Source: Argyresthia goedartella (Eukaryota > Arthropoda > Insecta > Lepidoptera > Argyresthiidae). Taken from it: DNA of 64,000 nucleotides. Positions 33,471 through 44,764 of this stretch are shown here, in pieces. Both the position numbers and the translations under genes were made by a program. The notes under the pieces were generated by a model. The model searched no databases. It saw nothing but the letters and a program-made list of their open reading frames with translations, and was not told the origin of the DNA. Location of the stretch: NCBI GenBank assembly GCA_949825045.1, contig OX463827.1, positions 5,106,501 through 5,170,500 on the forward strand. Direction: 5' to 3'. Within the stretch, counting starts at the first letter, position 1; each line of letters starts with the position of its first letter.

Positions 33471-33987
33471 CTTGTAACACCACTCTTTTTTCATCGGGGG
33501 TCAAAATCTCGTTGCTCTGTCATGCCACGGGAAGCTTGTGAACAAATCATGTATTTTAAGAATAATAAAAAAACCGCAGAGATCAATCAATCAATCAGTC
33601 CACATTCACCCATTACTTGGTACAGGCACTTTACCACCTCATCTACTCCGCTCAAAACGTGCCCGTCAAATATTAACGTAGCATTTTCGCATCTGGCAAC
33701 CCTGCAGGACCTCCCAGCGGAACTACTACAGTCTACTGGAGGAAACATTCTGATCTCAAAGTGTATTCAATTTCCGGCCGGCAGCGCGAAGGACCATTTT
33801 GCGAAGCTGAATATCGAAAAGGCATTTTGCTATAATGGCTTCGGATATTGACGAGTTGTGTTGATTAGCAGTGATGTGGGAATTAGCAAAGGTAGTCGTA
33901 ATGTTTTTGTGCCTTCCAGGCAAGAGTTCTCAGACAATCCATAAAAAATATAAGAAAAGGGTATAAAGAAAGTAAGAAAGGAAAAAG
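33471..33987. other. Unassigned; contains a 128-codon open frame
   Basis: The plus-strand frame 33465-33851 is the longest here not explained by a repeat. It has no domain I recognise, and no splice pattern or codon signal makes me confident it is coding. Confidence 0.2.
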
Positions 33988-34395
33988 AAAAACCGGTCAA
34001 GTGCGAGTCTAAATCGCGCACGAAGGGTTCCGTACCACCGTTCAATGGAAGCGATGGTGTGGAGTGAATAGTTTGGATTTTACACAACAAAATATTGTTT
34101 ACAAAGTTATTGGTGCGGTTACTTTCACACTCCATGTACGTAACCAGGTGCATCCATAAGTTTGTATGTGGTATTGTTGTATGAGAGCCCCCTTAAATAT
34201 TTATTTTATCCTGCTTTTTAGTATTTGTTGTTATAGCGGCAACAGAAATACATAATCTGTGAAAATTTCAACTCTCTAGCTAGCTAGGTTCTTGAGATAC
34301 AGCCTGGTGACAGACGGACGGACGGACGGACGGACGGACAGCGGAGTCTTAGTAATAGGGTCCCGTTTGGAACCCTTCGGGTACGGAACCCTAAA
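33988..34395 (+). repeat. P-family repeat, full length (P7)
   Basis: aaaccggtcaagtgcgagtc to gggtacggaaccctaaa, with five to six gacg units near 34312-34340. Same layout as P6. Confidence 0.9.
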
Positions 34396-35867
34396 GAGCA
34401 ATGGCAGAAAATGGCACTGTACCGCAAACCTAACTGACCCGGTGACATTGTCGCTAGCGTCGATGGCCCTCGGGTGACATCACATACTGGCGACTTTAGT
34501 TCTCGTTTTAGCCACCGGGCCAGATAAATTTGTGGCTCTGTGTATTATAATAATATATAATTATATTAAATATTTAATAGTATATTATCGTAAAGGCTGG
34601 AAAGTGAGCAATATTGAAATGATCGTCTCGAAGAGAGGAGCACATCTATTGCACTTTTGACACTGTAACTGACAGCACACGTCAGGCACGCTTTTACCGA
34701 CGCGACGGAATGACGAACGCTATCTCGCTAAAACCGACACAGCACAAAGCGCCATCTGATGACATGTGACAGAACCATAACAAACAAGCCAACGATGTTT
34801 TCTTCTGGCCTGTTTGACCAGGCCAGAAATGTTTTTGTTGTTCAGCACCCGTAGCCTGCCGACCCCGCGAGTGGTTTTAACTCAGAAAAGTGAGAACAGA
34901 GTAATGCGCTTTAAAAAACCTTTCTTTCGCCACCTTTCTGAGCAGTGGCATGAGAAAATAATCCCCCGGTCTTGAATGTGTATATGTGTGTGACCATCGT
35001 GTCTATGGTACTCATGCACACCGCCAGCCAAAATGTTCTTGTGGTGGCAACGGTGGCCACGATTCAGATTCCGGATGCACTACCGACAACTCGTTTGACG
35101 GGCACTCACTTTTCTAATTAATGGCGGTCTAACAACTCTGGTTAATTTCGCCATTGTCACTTGTTTTCATATATTTCACTGCATTTGTCCGGTACAAATC
35201 TCTTTCGAGAACCTGGAAATTTCAAAGATGACTTGTTGCTCGTTAGAACTACCCAGACAGACCGTGCAGGACTGTGGGATCCCAGTATTTCCTGCGGATG
35301 TGAGCAACCATTCCGCCCTCGGTCAAAGCCATACTTTAAGACTTGATCGTGACATTTAATCGGCACTTTATTTGATCAATAGTCTATGCGTTACCCTCCT
35401 TGTGTGAGTGACGTAGCAACCCCCCCTTCCTCGAGCCCGCTCACCCCCTGCCAATCCCAGTGAGCACATTTGCGATGCTTGTTAACGTTAATTGGAACAT
35501 TCGGATTGGCTGATATCGGATTTCAGCTTACTGAAGAGCTGTATGTGCACTTTGCTGCAGTGATACTGATAGCGTATCATGCGATACGATCCGTGATCGC
35601 GTTGCGTATCGCGTTTGATACCGTCTACACTTTCGACGAAGATGAGGAGTTTAAGTGCTATACTAAACTGTAGCTAGGAAATGATGCGATCCCTATCCAA
35701 GTGATATTTTGAAGGATTTTTATTTACTTTACATTGATAGTTGACAAATCAGAGCGTTGGTTTTCACATTTCACACGATCTGTCATTTGATATGGGGATA
35801 TGTCCAAGGAGTAAAGTGTCCGTGTGATATTTACTTATGTAGATAACATAAAATACCATAACATTTA
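34396..35867. other. No gene; repeat scraps
   Basis: A SINE scrap (cggtcttgaatgtgtatatg) lies near 34975. The short dispersed repeat (cagtatttcctgcggatgtg agcaac) is at 35240-35320. Frames at 35157-35366 and 35470-35673 have no motif. Confidence 0.4.
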
Positions 35868-36043
35868 TATAAAGGCACATACATTTTTTCTGGCCCCACA
35901 ATAGGAAAACCTGTGCCGTGGGAACCAGAAACAGCGACGTCACACACATATAAACATCCAAGAACAGTGTTTTTTTTTCTCCCCAGTCAGGCCTTGAACC
36001 CGGGACCTCTCATTTAGGAGGCAGAGCCTCCAACCTCAACGTC
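35868..36043 (-). repeat. tRNA-derived SINE, first type
   Basis: Reads aggcacatacattttttctg, gggaaccagaaacagcgacg and, at the head, ccttgaacccgggacctctc (reversed B-box region) then aggaggcagagcctccaacc. Near full length. Confidence 0.8.
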
Positions 36044-36235
36044 ATGGAAGTCGTGATAGTGAAACTTAGAGTCACGCATTTTTCATCTAGGGTGGCAGAA
36101 GCGCGAATATTTAATAAGCTTCCGCAGAATTTTATTGACACCGAGAATTTATGTACCTTTAAAAATAATTTGAAAATTCTGCTAGTTAATGAAACTTTTC
36201 ACTCTGTCACCGGATATATATATATATTTTAATTT
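36044..36235 (+). pseudogene. LINE C-terminal fragment
   Basis: The frame contains FSSRVAEARIFNKLPQ and CTFKNNLKILLVN, the pattern found after the thumb in Jockey/CR1-type LINE proteins (LP..I...NL.TFK..LK). It starts directly at the edge of the SINE and ends at an (at)n stretch. Confidence 0.6.
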
Positions 36236-36435
36236 ATTCATGGATAATCTTAACTTAATTATTATAAATTCAGGTCTGCCAAACTACGCAGTTGTTTGAT
36301 GGCGGACGTAGTCTCTCTGAACACATTATAATACTTTAGGAACGTGTATAAAATATCTATAACAGTAATCTGAGAATACAATAATGCAGTACCTATTTTA
36401 ATTTATTTAACACGAATGAAGAATGTAGATATTAG

Positions 36436-36965
36436 ATTTCAAAACTCAAAACTAAAATCATTTATTGCAAATAGGCAAAAATAATGTACTTTTACTAGTC
36501 AAACACTTACTTAAGTCTCATATATAGATAGATGGATAAAAATAAAAAATAAATCAAATATGATCAACTAAACTAATGAGTACGTAACTGATTATGGTTT
36601 GAGTTTGAAAAAGGAAATTTCCCTTTCCAGTGGTGATTCTTGGCTGAATCTCGCACAGGAAAAGGTAACTTCGTTAACTTCATCAGTGCTTCGGAAATAT
36701 GCCCGTCAACACAAACAAAACAAACAAAACAAATAAAAAAGAACAACGAAATCTGTAATGAACATAACTTATGAGAAACCAGGCTGGACCAGTCCCCCCA
36801 AGCAGCACCCTTTCACGAGTATGACTTGTGCACCAGCCATCACCCCCCTCGCCATATTTGAGGGAGGGGAGCAACCAGCTACACAGAGCCGCCGCAAGAA
36901 AAGACATTTTAGTGAGCATGACCATAAACTCTGGTTTCTTTGTAACAGACTTGTAGAGTGTACAC
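36436..36965 (-). repeat. M-family repeat, uninterrupted copy
   Basis: From a tail-like caaaactcaaaactaaaatc atttattgcaa at the left to ctttgtaacagacttg at the right. On the minus strand the left end is a simple AATAAATGATTTTAG tail, suggesting a retroposed element. It is the reference for the split copy at 21605-22690. Confidence 0.75.
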
Positions 36966-36999
36966 TTGTATCCATTCAGGTGCATTACATGTGAAATCA

Positions 37000-37115
37000 A
37001 ATCAAATCAAAACAAAATTTCTTTATCTCTATAGATTTACATATACTTGGCAAACATAATGTTTTGCCTCTTCACTACCTTGGATCACTGCGGGAGACGA
37101 ACCCTTAATTTTCCC
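37000..37115 (-). mobile_element. J-family LINE 3' fragment (J4)
   Basis: (aatca)n-like tail at 36993-37012, then tagatttacatatacttggc and ctcttcactaccttggatca. Confidence 0.7.
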
Positions 37116-37175
37116 ATATGGGGTGGCAGAAGCAAATCTGTGCCCCCGTTATCGCCCCTCATTTTTTATTTAATC

Positions 37176-37415
37176 GCCCATCAAAAATACTGATGATCAC
37201 AGCAAAAAAGGATCAGCAAAAACACTTTTTATGTTTTAAGTATTTTGTTGTTCTTACATGTTCAACCTAATACGAATGATAAAGGGAGCTTCGCTTCGCT
37301 CACCCCCTTTATCCTTCACCTAAGCTACCGCAGTATATTGCCCAGATATTTGCTGTGTAAATCAGTATATTTGCTGTGCAAATTAGTATTATTGATGTGC
37401 AGTTTAATATATCCC
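37176..37415 (+). repeat. A-family hairpin element, short version (A5)
   Basis: Ends: ccatcaaaaatactgatgat cacagc and, inverted, gctgtgcaaattagtattattgatgtgcag. Core: gataaagggag, loop, cacccccttta. Very similar to A4. Confidence 0.85.
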
Positions 37416-37944
37416 ATTTTTAATTAACTATCTACAAAATAAAACTATTAATATTCAAAAGAGTCGCAGGTATTCCCGCTATAAATCATCTAAGCTGAAG
37501 TCTAAAGCGACGCGCTGCAATATGAGAGTGCTGACGTATTTTTAATATTTAAATAGTGGATGATGACTGATGCTCCATTTGGGGGCATTAAACCTAACAT
37601 CAACTTATTTATACAGGTACAAACATATTTCTTCTGGTGTCAGGATCTATAGAGAATTGAAGCTGTAAATGCCATAGACAATGCTTTGTTCGACTCTAAG
37701 TAGTTTGCTTCAACTAGAAAGTAGTCAAATACAGCGTCGTGGTAGAAAATGCAAAACCGATTTGTTATTTACTTATTCAAATCACGCCCAAAATTCACTA
37801 TTGTCTGCTTAAAGAGCAATTCTTCAATTAATGTAATCATCGAAAAATCAACCATGTTATAATAACCAGGCGAATGGCGCAGAGTAAACTTAAACTCAAT
37901 ACGCAATATATTTATTCCATAAAATTGATGTTGCATAGGATGTT
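37416..37944. other. No supported feature
   Basis: AT-rich, with no family match apart from a SINE-like tail scrap near 37612-37640. Confidence 0.4.
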
Positions 37945-38066
37945 AATAGTACTTTATGTGACTGCTGCATAATGGAGGGCATTAAAACTCGAGAGTGCGG
38001 CGAGTTTCATAATAATATCACTCGAGAGTTTTAATGCCTAATTATGGACAGTTACATACACTAGTT
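37945..38066. repeat. S-family foldback MITE (S3)
   Basis: tatgtgactgctgcataat and ggcattaaaactcgagag mirror actcgagagttttaatgcc and taattatggacagttacat. Immediately followed by R3. Confidence 0.85.
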
Positions 38067-38423
38067 TATCTACACACATATCATAAGCTCTCTTTGATGT
38101 GATCAGGAACCGCATGTTTGACCGGCATTGTGGCTCTGCAATTGTTTAACTTGTTCTGTAGTACCAACTTCACGCAGGCGGGCATCGGCGTTCGAAATTT
38201 GAATGTCAGTACCAACTTCACAAACAAACTAGGGACGGCACGCGGGTGGGCGTCGGCGTTCGAAATTTGAATGTCATTATATGTAGAAAAACTACACATA
38301 ATGACCATAATGTGTAGTTTTCCAGATACGAAACGAGTTTTTACCAAGTAGTTTAACATAATGCTGATCCTAACGTGCGGTTTTTGAACGCAGTAAAGAG
38401 GGTTTATGATACGTGTGTAGATA
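38067..38423. repeat. R-family foldback element, complete (R3)
   Basis: Left end tatctacacacatatcataa gctctcttt; the right end is its inverted near-copy. The middle holds a duplicated tcggcgttcgaaatttgaat gtca block (38186, 38253) and the hairpin aaactacacataatg/cataatgtgtagttt. Confidence 0.85.
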
Positions 38424-38524
38424 AAAGTATACATGTGTATGTATGGACCTTGTAAAAAGGCATTGCAATAGAAGAGAGGGAAACAAAGTTTGTTAATTTA
38501 TAACTAAGTATAATATTTACCATA

Positions 38525-38845
38525 TTGAAGAGCTCCCTGGTCCAACGGGTTTAACGCTTGCTGTGTGAGAACACAGGAGATGCTGGTTCGATTCCTGACC
38601 ATGTACCAATGAGATGATCTCTGTTTGCATTTATTCAATTAAATAATTATTAATTAATTATAATTAATTTATCTTAAGTACATTATCGGACGTTCAGTGT
38701 TTCTGATGTCCCGGCAACTATCGCTACGTGGTAGTGGTCGTTAAACCCCTCCACCAACCCGCACTGAGCCAGCGTGGTGGAGTATGGCTTGATTACTCAT
38801 ATCCGGGCCCTGTGCCCCTCGGTTGGGACATTAATGGGCTACATT
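38525..38845 (+). repeat. tRNA-derived SINE, second type
   Basis: Head gagctccctggtccaacggg (A-box region) and ctggttcgattcctga (B box). Body taccaatgagatga and ttaatttatcttaagtac. The 3' part contains cactgagccagcgtggtgga gtatggct, ending before an AT microsatellite. Confidence 0.75.
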
Positions 38846-38868
38846 ATATATATATATATATATATAAT
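38846..38868. repeat. (at)n microsatellite
   Basis: Uninterrupted ta dinucleotides at the 3' edge of the SINE. Confidence 0.9.
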
Positions 38869-39019
38869 ATTTGCTAATAGTCAGTGGAAAGTAATATCAG
38901 TCATGAAAAAATATCTTTGAAATGAATTTATTTTCTATTTAAAATTTGTCATTTAATTTCTTATTAACTGTATAATAGCATTTATTGTACAACATTTGTT
39001 TTAATTTATGTATAAATAT

Positions 39020-39965
39020 ATTATCTTACGGTCTACTGATAGTTGTAAAACTATCAGTTGATTTTATGTTGAACAATATTCTTATGAGTTTTTTTTGAAG
39101 GGTGAAAAGCGACGGTACATACGTGCTATTTCCCGAAAGGATAACGCCATCGATTATGCGGTTTTTAAATCCGTAGATATTTTGACTTCCCGAAATGCAT
39201 ACGCAAAACGTGATAATTTTGATATTTTTCCGATTAATATGATGGTCAATATTCAAGCAGAGTAACATAAATTCGTTAACTGATTCTATTTTAATGTCAT
39301 TACATATGAAATTGATGTCTAACGCTGGTTTTCTATGGGGATGAATATCATTATTGTCTTATTATAGTTTATCTCTAGTTTCGACCACGTAGCCACTTAT
39401 CAGTTTTGACAAGGATAGAGTTCAGATTATCGTTTATATCGTTATTGTTTTGGCATGGTGTAAGTATAAAATTATCGTCCGCGAATAATATCGGACTTTT
39501 CATTATTTTAGATCGTTTATATAGATCAGAAATAAAAGGCAACCTATTACGCTTTCTTGTAGGATTGGTGCGTTTACTGATGTAATGCCAAAATGTTCTA
39601 TTTCTACAATTTGTTGTCTGTTTTTTAAGTATGATGCAAACCATTTGAGTGCTACGCAATAAATTCCCATGTCGTAGAGTTTATCTAATAATATCTGAAA
39701 TTTAACTTTATCATATGCCTTCGTCATGTCAAGAAATATACCTATTGCGTATTTTTTATCATTGATAATTTTTAGGGCCTCTTGTATATATTTACATACG
39801 CAGCTAAAGTAGTCGATCTGTTCTTCCGGAAACCATTTTGGGAGTTATCAAAGAGTTTAGCTTTTTCAAACAAAATGAGGCAGAGGCTAAGAGAGCGATA
39901 GGGCGATAGTTACTGGGATCTTATTTGGAATTTTTCTTATATTTAGGTTTTATTAACAACTTATT
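39020..39965 (-). pseudogene. Jockey-type LINE reverse transcriptase relic
   Basis: Minus-strand frames in order: a palm start with MTKAYDKVKFQILLDKLYD and VALKWFASYLKNRQQIVEI (39503-39727), a frame-shifted LFADDNFI catalytic box (near 39480) with DKWL, then a downstream segment KNIKIITF and FTLQKKLIRILF (39026-39268). These are the reverse transcriptase palm, the catalytic FADD and the thumb region. Upstream (to about 39965) a degraded NYRPIALL-type block is traceable. Stops and frameshifts make it non-functional. No 3' tail is recognised. Confidence 0.75.
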
Positions 39966-40051
39966 TATTACAACTGCAATCAAGGTGAGTGGATGAGCTG
40001 GGGGTGAGGAGGGACCACGCACATGTTACCTATGTACATGTCATAGTTGGA

Positions 40052-40528
40052 TGGTTAAATCAGACACTTAACTAACTCCCTAGACCGTTAATTAATTACC
40101 GACGTTTAACCAAGTCACTAATATTCAGTCAGAAAAGTGAGTGAACGAAACGTTTAACGAGTTGTGTAAACGTTCTTAGGCAACAAGACATATACAACAT
40201 AAATTTATTTTTTTGTGTGCTTAAGTTTATGTTTTAAGTATTTTATGTTGTTCTTACATGTTTAACCTATCACGAAGGATAAAGGGGGCCTCGCTTCGCT
40301 CACCCTCTTTACCTTTCACCTAAGCTACCGCAATGTTTTGCTCTGACATTAGCTGTGCAAATTAGCTGTTGTCGTGACGCCATCTTGATTTCCAACACGC
40401 CGGCTTTCGGTAAGACAGATTGTTAAACATTTTCGACGATGCTTTATTTAAATCACAATGCTTGACTTGGTTAAACGTCGGTAATTAATTAACGGTCTAT
40501 CGAGTTAGTTAAGTGTCTGATTTAACCA
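40052..40528. mobile_element. 477-bp MITE with ~64-bp terminal inverted repeats
   Basis: Ends tggttaaatcagacacttaa ctaactc...gaccgttaattaattaccga cgtttaaccaag, nearly perfect in inversion on the right (40464-40528). The interior contains an A-family core (A6). No target duplication is obvious. Confidence 0.9.
40200..40375 (+). repeat. A-family core inside the MITE (A6)
   Basis: ttaagtattttatgttgttc, cacgaaggataaagggggcc, caccctctttacctttcacc and ctaagctaccgcaat. It lacks the catcaaaaatactg ends of A4/A5. Confidence 0.85.
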
Positions 40529-40679
40529 AACAACTGCGCAAATGTAAGGTTTTCCGGGGCTGGTTCGAAAACCCTCTGGTGTTGGTGCGGCTGGGACTGG
40601 ACGCGCCAAACAACCACCTCCGAGCGGGGAACCATCACAAACGGCTCTACACTCCAATACAACGCCGACGGCGAGATCT
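40529..40679. other. GC-rich segment fused to a LINE fragment
   Basis: A block from 40552 to 40678 with coding-like GC but no recognised domain. It joins the J5 LINE sequence at about 40680. It may be co-transposed or a chance junction. Confidence 0.3.
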
Positions 40680-41120
40680 GGAGGTCTTGAAATTGCCATT
40701 TGAGCAATTTTATAACCATGTTAAAGCGACATTGTCGAAAAAGGGATATTACAATGTTCAAGATTACTTACTGTATGGGGTTAATCTGGCTCAACACAGA
40801 CCTTGCTGTTAATAATTTTGTAATTATTTATTCCTGCTTATTAATTAGGATAATGATAATATAAATATATTTTGTATTAGTTAATCACAAGCAATTTTTA
40901 AAAGAGATCTAACAATCAATCTGTGGGAGTTTCTAAGCCCTTCTTCTCCCACAGTGGTCCAATGTAGAGAAGTGGCAAAAAATGACGATTACGACGACGA
41001 CGACGATACTTGTGGTTTTTACAGCGTCATTGGACCACCACATGTATTAGTTAAGAACTTCCAATAAAAAAAAATAAAAAAAAATATGTAAATATCTACA
41101 GTAATAAGGACATTTGGAAT
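40680..41120 (+). mobile_element. J-family LINE, C-terminal codons and 3' end (J5)
   Basis: Encodes LEVLKLPFEQFYNHVKATLS and KKGYYNVQDYL, matching the C-terminus of J1. Then the untranslated region (aatctgtgggagtttctaag, cccacagtggtccaatgtag) interrupted by an (acg)n microsatellite near 40995, and a ttgaat tail at about 41120. 5'-truncated. Confidence 0.85.
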
Positions 41121-41206
41121 TTGAATTTGGTGATGCTGCGGAAGGCACCGCCGGTGAATTCAAGGCCTTCGTCTATTTCAAGTTAGATTGGTATGACAAA
41201 TATGTA

Positions 41207-42427
41207 CAGATGTAGTGAATAATCCTTTCCTATCGGCAAAACTCGGAACAACGATAACACCCGAATGGTGCCGATGTGTCTATGAATTACTGTATTATTA
41301 AATTACGTGTAAGTATCAAATAAATCGCATACTTTATTTATCAATGTCAAATGTCAAATTGCCTGTTTGACGTATATTACACTGAGATGTTAAAACCACC
41401 ACGATTCTATCATATAAAGAATTCGTTAGGTAAACAAAAATATAACTAGTTACTGAGGACGTTTTATTTCACTGATAAAAACCAAATTCCGGTTGGGATG
41501 ATCTAATGATTCTGTAAGGATTGGAACCCCAAAAGTCTAACTATAAGTCAAAACTACAGTAGGATTTTGCAGACCTTTTTTATAACAATAAATTTTTGTA
41601 ATTAATTAAAAATACTATGACATAACAAAAAAAAAACTCAACATAAAACAAAACAAACCAGCAGAGAAATTAATATAAATAAATATGATTTTCTGATTGG
41701 ATGAACGACTTCGATTATGACAGCGGGATAAGAGGAGGAGGAGCGGGGTGGACAGTGTGATGCGAAACAATACTTCCAACTTCCATATCACAGTCAGAAT
41801 CAGAACTATTTTCTGGTGTATCATCGTCAGAGTTTTCATGAACGGTGATTACAAAACTAACATATAATTTTCCAACTCAGGTTCGTGTTTTCGGTACTCG
41901 TTTTCGCATTTGATGGCGTAGTCACATACTTTGGCCCAAACATCGGAACCAATCATATTAACCTTTTCCTGTACCAATTGTTTCACAGTAGTCATATTCA
42001 TACTGATGTTTCTTTTGGATACGTACCTATCCCTTTATTTGAGACCATATGTTTTCAATCGGATTGAAATCAGGATGATATGGTGGCAATCTTAGTACGC
42101 TGTGTCCATATTCGTTAATAAGTTTATCTATAGAGTATTCTACAAAGTCTTGTTTGTACTTGCAAATAATTTCATATATTTCAAGTTTTGTGGGTGGGTA
42201 TATAGGTGGCCTGCATTAATACACGAGTCCATGAAGTTTATCACAAAATCCAACATAAATATCAACAAAATATTTCTGTGGTATTAACTACTCTATAAAG
42301 ATACTTCCTCTTGCAATGCTACCGTTCCCTACGTTGTCTCGATGGGTACTGAGTGCGACTGAAGTAGTTAGACAAAAACGAACATTTCCGAGAAAATACG
42401 AAAGGAAAGGATTATTCACTACATCTG
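41207..42427 (-). mobile_element. 1221-bp Tc1/mariner-type element with 25-bp perfect TIRs
   Basis: The left end CAGATGTAGTGAATAATCCT TTCCT is repeated exactly, inverted, at the right end. TA flanks both sides (41205-41206 and 42428-42429). The TIRs stay similar beyond 25 bp (cggca/cggaa). A degraded transposase lies on the minus strand. Ends starting CA and a TA target are typical of the IS630/Tc1/mariner group. Confidence 0.9.
41640..42290 (-). pseudogene. Tc1/mariner-type DDE transposase C-terminal relic
   Basis: The minus-strand frame gives CRPPIYPPTKLEIYEIICKY, then SIDKLINEYGHSVLRL, then LPPYHPDFNPIENIW at about 42045-42090, followed by a stop. The last block is the third catalytic region of an IS630/Tc1-type DDE transposase, with the glutamate of NPIE as the expected catalytic residue. 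Downstream, an acidic serine-rich tail (ENSDDDTPENSSDSDCD, 41765-41840) resembles the C-termini of an insect DDE family. The first two aspartate blocks and the N-terminal DNA-binding part are missing. Confidence 0.7.
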
Positions 42428-42504
42428 TATCTGTTATTCATTCATACCGTATTTAAGTAGGTACTTATTTATGTAGTTATATTATTGTATAAGTGCATAG
42501 TCAA

Positions 42505-42925
42505 TTTTTAGGAGTCCGTACCCGAAGGGTGCCAAACGGGACCCTATTAATAAGCCTCCGCTGTCCGTCCGTCCGTCCGTCCGTCCGTCTATCACCAGGC
42601 TGTATCTCATGAACCGTGATAGTTAGACAGATGAAGTTTTCTCAGATGATGTTTTTCTGTTGCCGCTATAACAACAAATACTAAAAAACAGAATAAAATA
42701 AATATTTTAGGGGGCTCCGATACAATAATTCTTTCAATACCACACACAAACTTATGAATGCACCTGGTTACGTCATATGGAGTGTGATAGTAGGCGCACT
42801 AATAACTTTGTAAACAAAATATTTCTATGTAAAATCCAAAATATTTACTCCAAACTATCCCAACCATTGTATGGTGGTACGGAACCATTAGTGCGCGAGT
42901 TAAACTCGCACTTGACCGGTTTTAT
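42505..42925 (-). repeat. P-family repeat, full length (P8)
   Basis: Reversed: starts gtccgtacccgaagggtgcc, (ccgt)n at about 42562-42585, ends cgcacttgaccggtttt. Same order as P6 and P7. Confidence 0.9.
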
Positions 42926-42959
42926 TTTTATTTATATGTTCAATAGCTAGGGTTTTAGA

Positions 42960-43130
42960 TATATAAGAACATAGTTCTTGCCCCGCTTGATCTACTTCTC
43001 CTGTCCAACCATGTTTTTCTGGAAGAAATTACTTGTTAGAGATATGCTCGCCATTTTACCCTTTTATCTTATGAGTTTTCTGAATATGTCAATTGCAGTA
43101 CAATAAAGAAATTAAGTAAATTTTGAAACA
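42960..43130 (+). mobile_element. K-family LINE 3' tail (K4)
   Basis: cctgtccaaccatgtttttc, tggaagaaattacttgttag agatatgctcgcc and gtacaataaagaaatt. Tail only. Confidence 0.75.
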
Positions 43131-43136
43131 TTCATA

Positions 43137-43195
43137 ACATTGCGTGGTAGTACGGAACCCTTCGTGCCCGAGTCCGACTCGCACTTGACCGTTTA
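43137..43195 (-). repeat. P-family 5' end fragment (P9)
   Basis: gtggtagtacggaacccttc and gagtccgactcgcacttgac are the reversed start of a P repeat. Confidence 0.75.
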
Positions 43196-43664
43196 TTTTT
43201 CTTCCAGATACAGCAGCCAGCCAAGGAAACTGTAAGTTGGGCGTATTGTAAAATATAGTTTTTATCACCAAACAGGAAGGTGGTTTCACAAAAGTTATAT
43301 ATTTACATATCCCCTTTTAAAATTGGTACAGCCCATCCAATTAAGGCGGTCCGCACGCCCGAAAAGAAACAAAAGCAGCAACGAAGTAGGGGGCCGCAAT
43401 ACGATGGAGCTATAATTCAATCTCAGAAGACAGACACCCAACAAGGAATTCAGTTCGCGGCGAATTCTTGAAACTAACAAGATAAGTTGTGGGGACGGAG
43501 CCGTGGGGCCAGAGTTGTGGGGCCCGGCGACCGCCGGCTTGTGGGGAAGCGAACAGTTTAACAAAAGAAAAGTTTCTGTCGAAACGAAACTGTCACCGCC
43601 AGGTATTGGGAGCTGCTGTGCTGTCCGGCTCACGGGCGGGGGAATTTCGTTGAGTCTTTTCTTT
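43196..43664. other. No supported gene
   Basis: Two opposed overlapping frames (43280-43471 plus, 43295-43633 minus) carry no recognised motif. GC is somewhat raised at 43490-43650. Confidence 0.3.
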
Positions 43665-43975
43665 TCCTCGTTCCAAATTCAAAATTCCAAATGTTTTTAT
43701 TACTGTAGATATTTACATATACTTAGCAATCGTCATTTTTTGCCACTTCTCTACATTGGACCACTGTGGGAGAAGCAGGGCGTAGAAACTCCCACAGATT
43801 GATTTTTAGATCTCTCTTAAAAATTGCTTGTGCTTAACTAATACAATTATTTTAATATCAGTATCATAATTAATAAGCAGGAATAAATAATTACAAAATT
43901 ATTAATAGCTAGGTCTTTGTTGAGCCAGATTAACCCATACAGTCCCGTCATTTAAGTAATCTTGAACTTTTCAAG
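43665..43975 (-). mobile_element. J-family LINE 3' end (J6)
   Basis: Tail ttcaaaattccaaatg, then ctgtagatatttacatatac, tacattggaccactgtggga and ctcccacagattgattttta, ending in the reversed last codons (gtcatttaagtaatcttgaa). Confidence 0.85.
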
Positions 43976-44299
43976 TTCAAGTCTAACAACTAAACAACTT
44001 AGTTTAACATCACTAATGTTACTGATGTATTTACGTAAGTTAGTTAGTTGTTGGACATTCTACATAATGGACTGTATTTTTACAGGTTTTCTGTGGCATC
44101 CATTCATAACGTGAGGCATTTTTGGCGTGAATTTGAATTGCTTTGCTGCTCGCTCCAGAGTAAATGTGTTAGGCGTTAGGATCCAATATTTCCTGGCGAT
44201 ATGAGCAACTATTATCCCTCACAATATATTTTGTTGAATCCCAAACCCTATTTTAAGAAAACAGAGTGAAAACGTGAACCGTCAAACCGTCAAACCGTA
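43976..44299. other. No gene; short dispersed repeat at 44165-44215
   Basis: ccaatatttcctggcgatat gagcaac is the third copy of the small repeat seen at 6385 and 35240. Confidence 0.4.
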
Positions 44300-44580
44300 A
44301 ACCATATGGGGTTAATCTAGCCCAACACAGACCTTGCTGTTTTAATTATTTTGTTATTATTTATTATTGCTTAATAAACATAATAATAAAAAATAAAAAC
44401 ATTGTGTTAGTTAAGCAAGCAAGCATTTTTTTAAAAGAGATCTAAAAATCAATCTGTGGGAGTTTCTACGCCCTTCCGCTCCCATATTGGTCCAATGTAG
44501 AGAAAAGGCGAAAAAATACGTTTGCTAAGTATATGTAAATATCTACAGTAATAAACCACTTTGACTTTGACTTTGTCAGA
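44300..44580 (+). mobile_element. J-family LINE 3' end (J7)
   Basis: tatggggttaatctagccca, aatctgtgggagtttctacg and tatgtaaatatctacagtaa, ending in a clean (TTTGAC)n-type tail at about 44565-44585. It shows the tail repeat best. Confidence 0.85.
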
Positions 44581-44764
44581 TTTTCTTGGTACCTCAACTT
44601 GTGTGTCAGGTGGTACCAAAAGATAACAGTGCGATAGTCGGGCAAGTTGGTCCCGATTTGTTTAGGTCCCTGTATATAGGTAGCCATGTATACAGGGTGC
44701 TGCAAGTGTAATTCTTTCTAGGAACAATAATTCTGAACAACTTTTACTGTCAAATCCATTTGAC

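Noticed and set aside
33465..33851. 128-codon open frame as a host gene
   Set aside because: No domain, splice or composition support; kept only as an unassigned stretch.
43295..43633. 112-codon minus-strand frame
   Set aside because: Overlaps a frame on the other strand, has no motif, and the composition is repeat-like.
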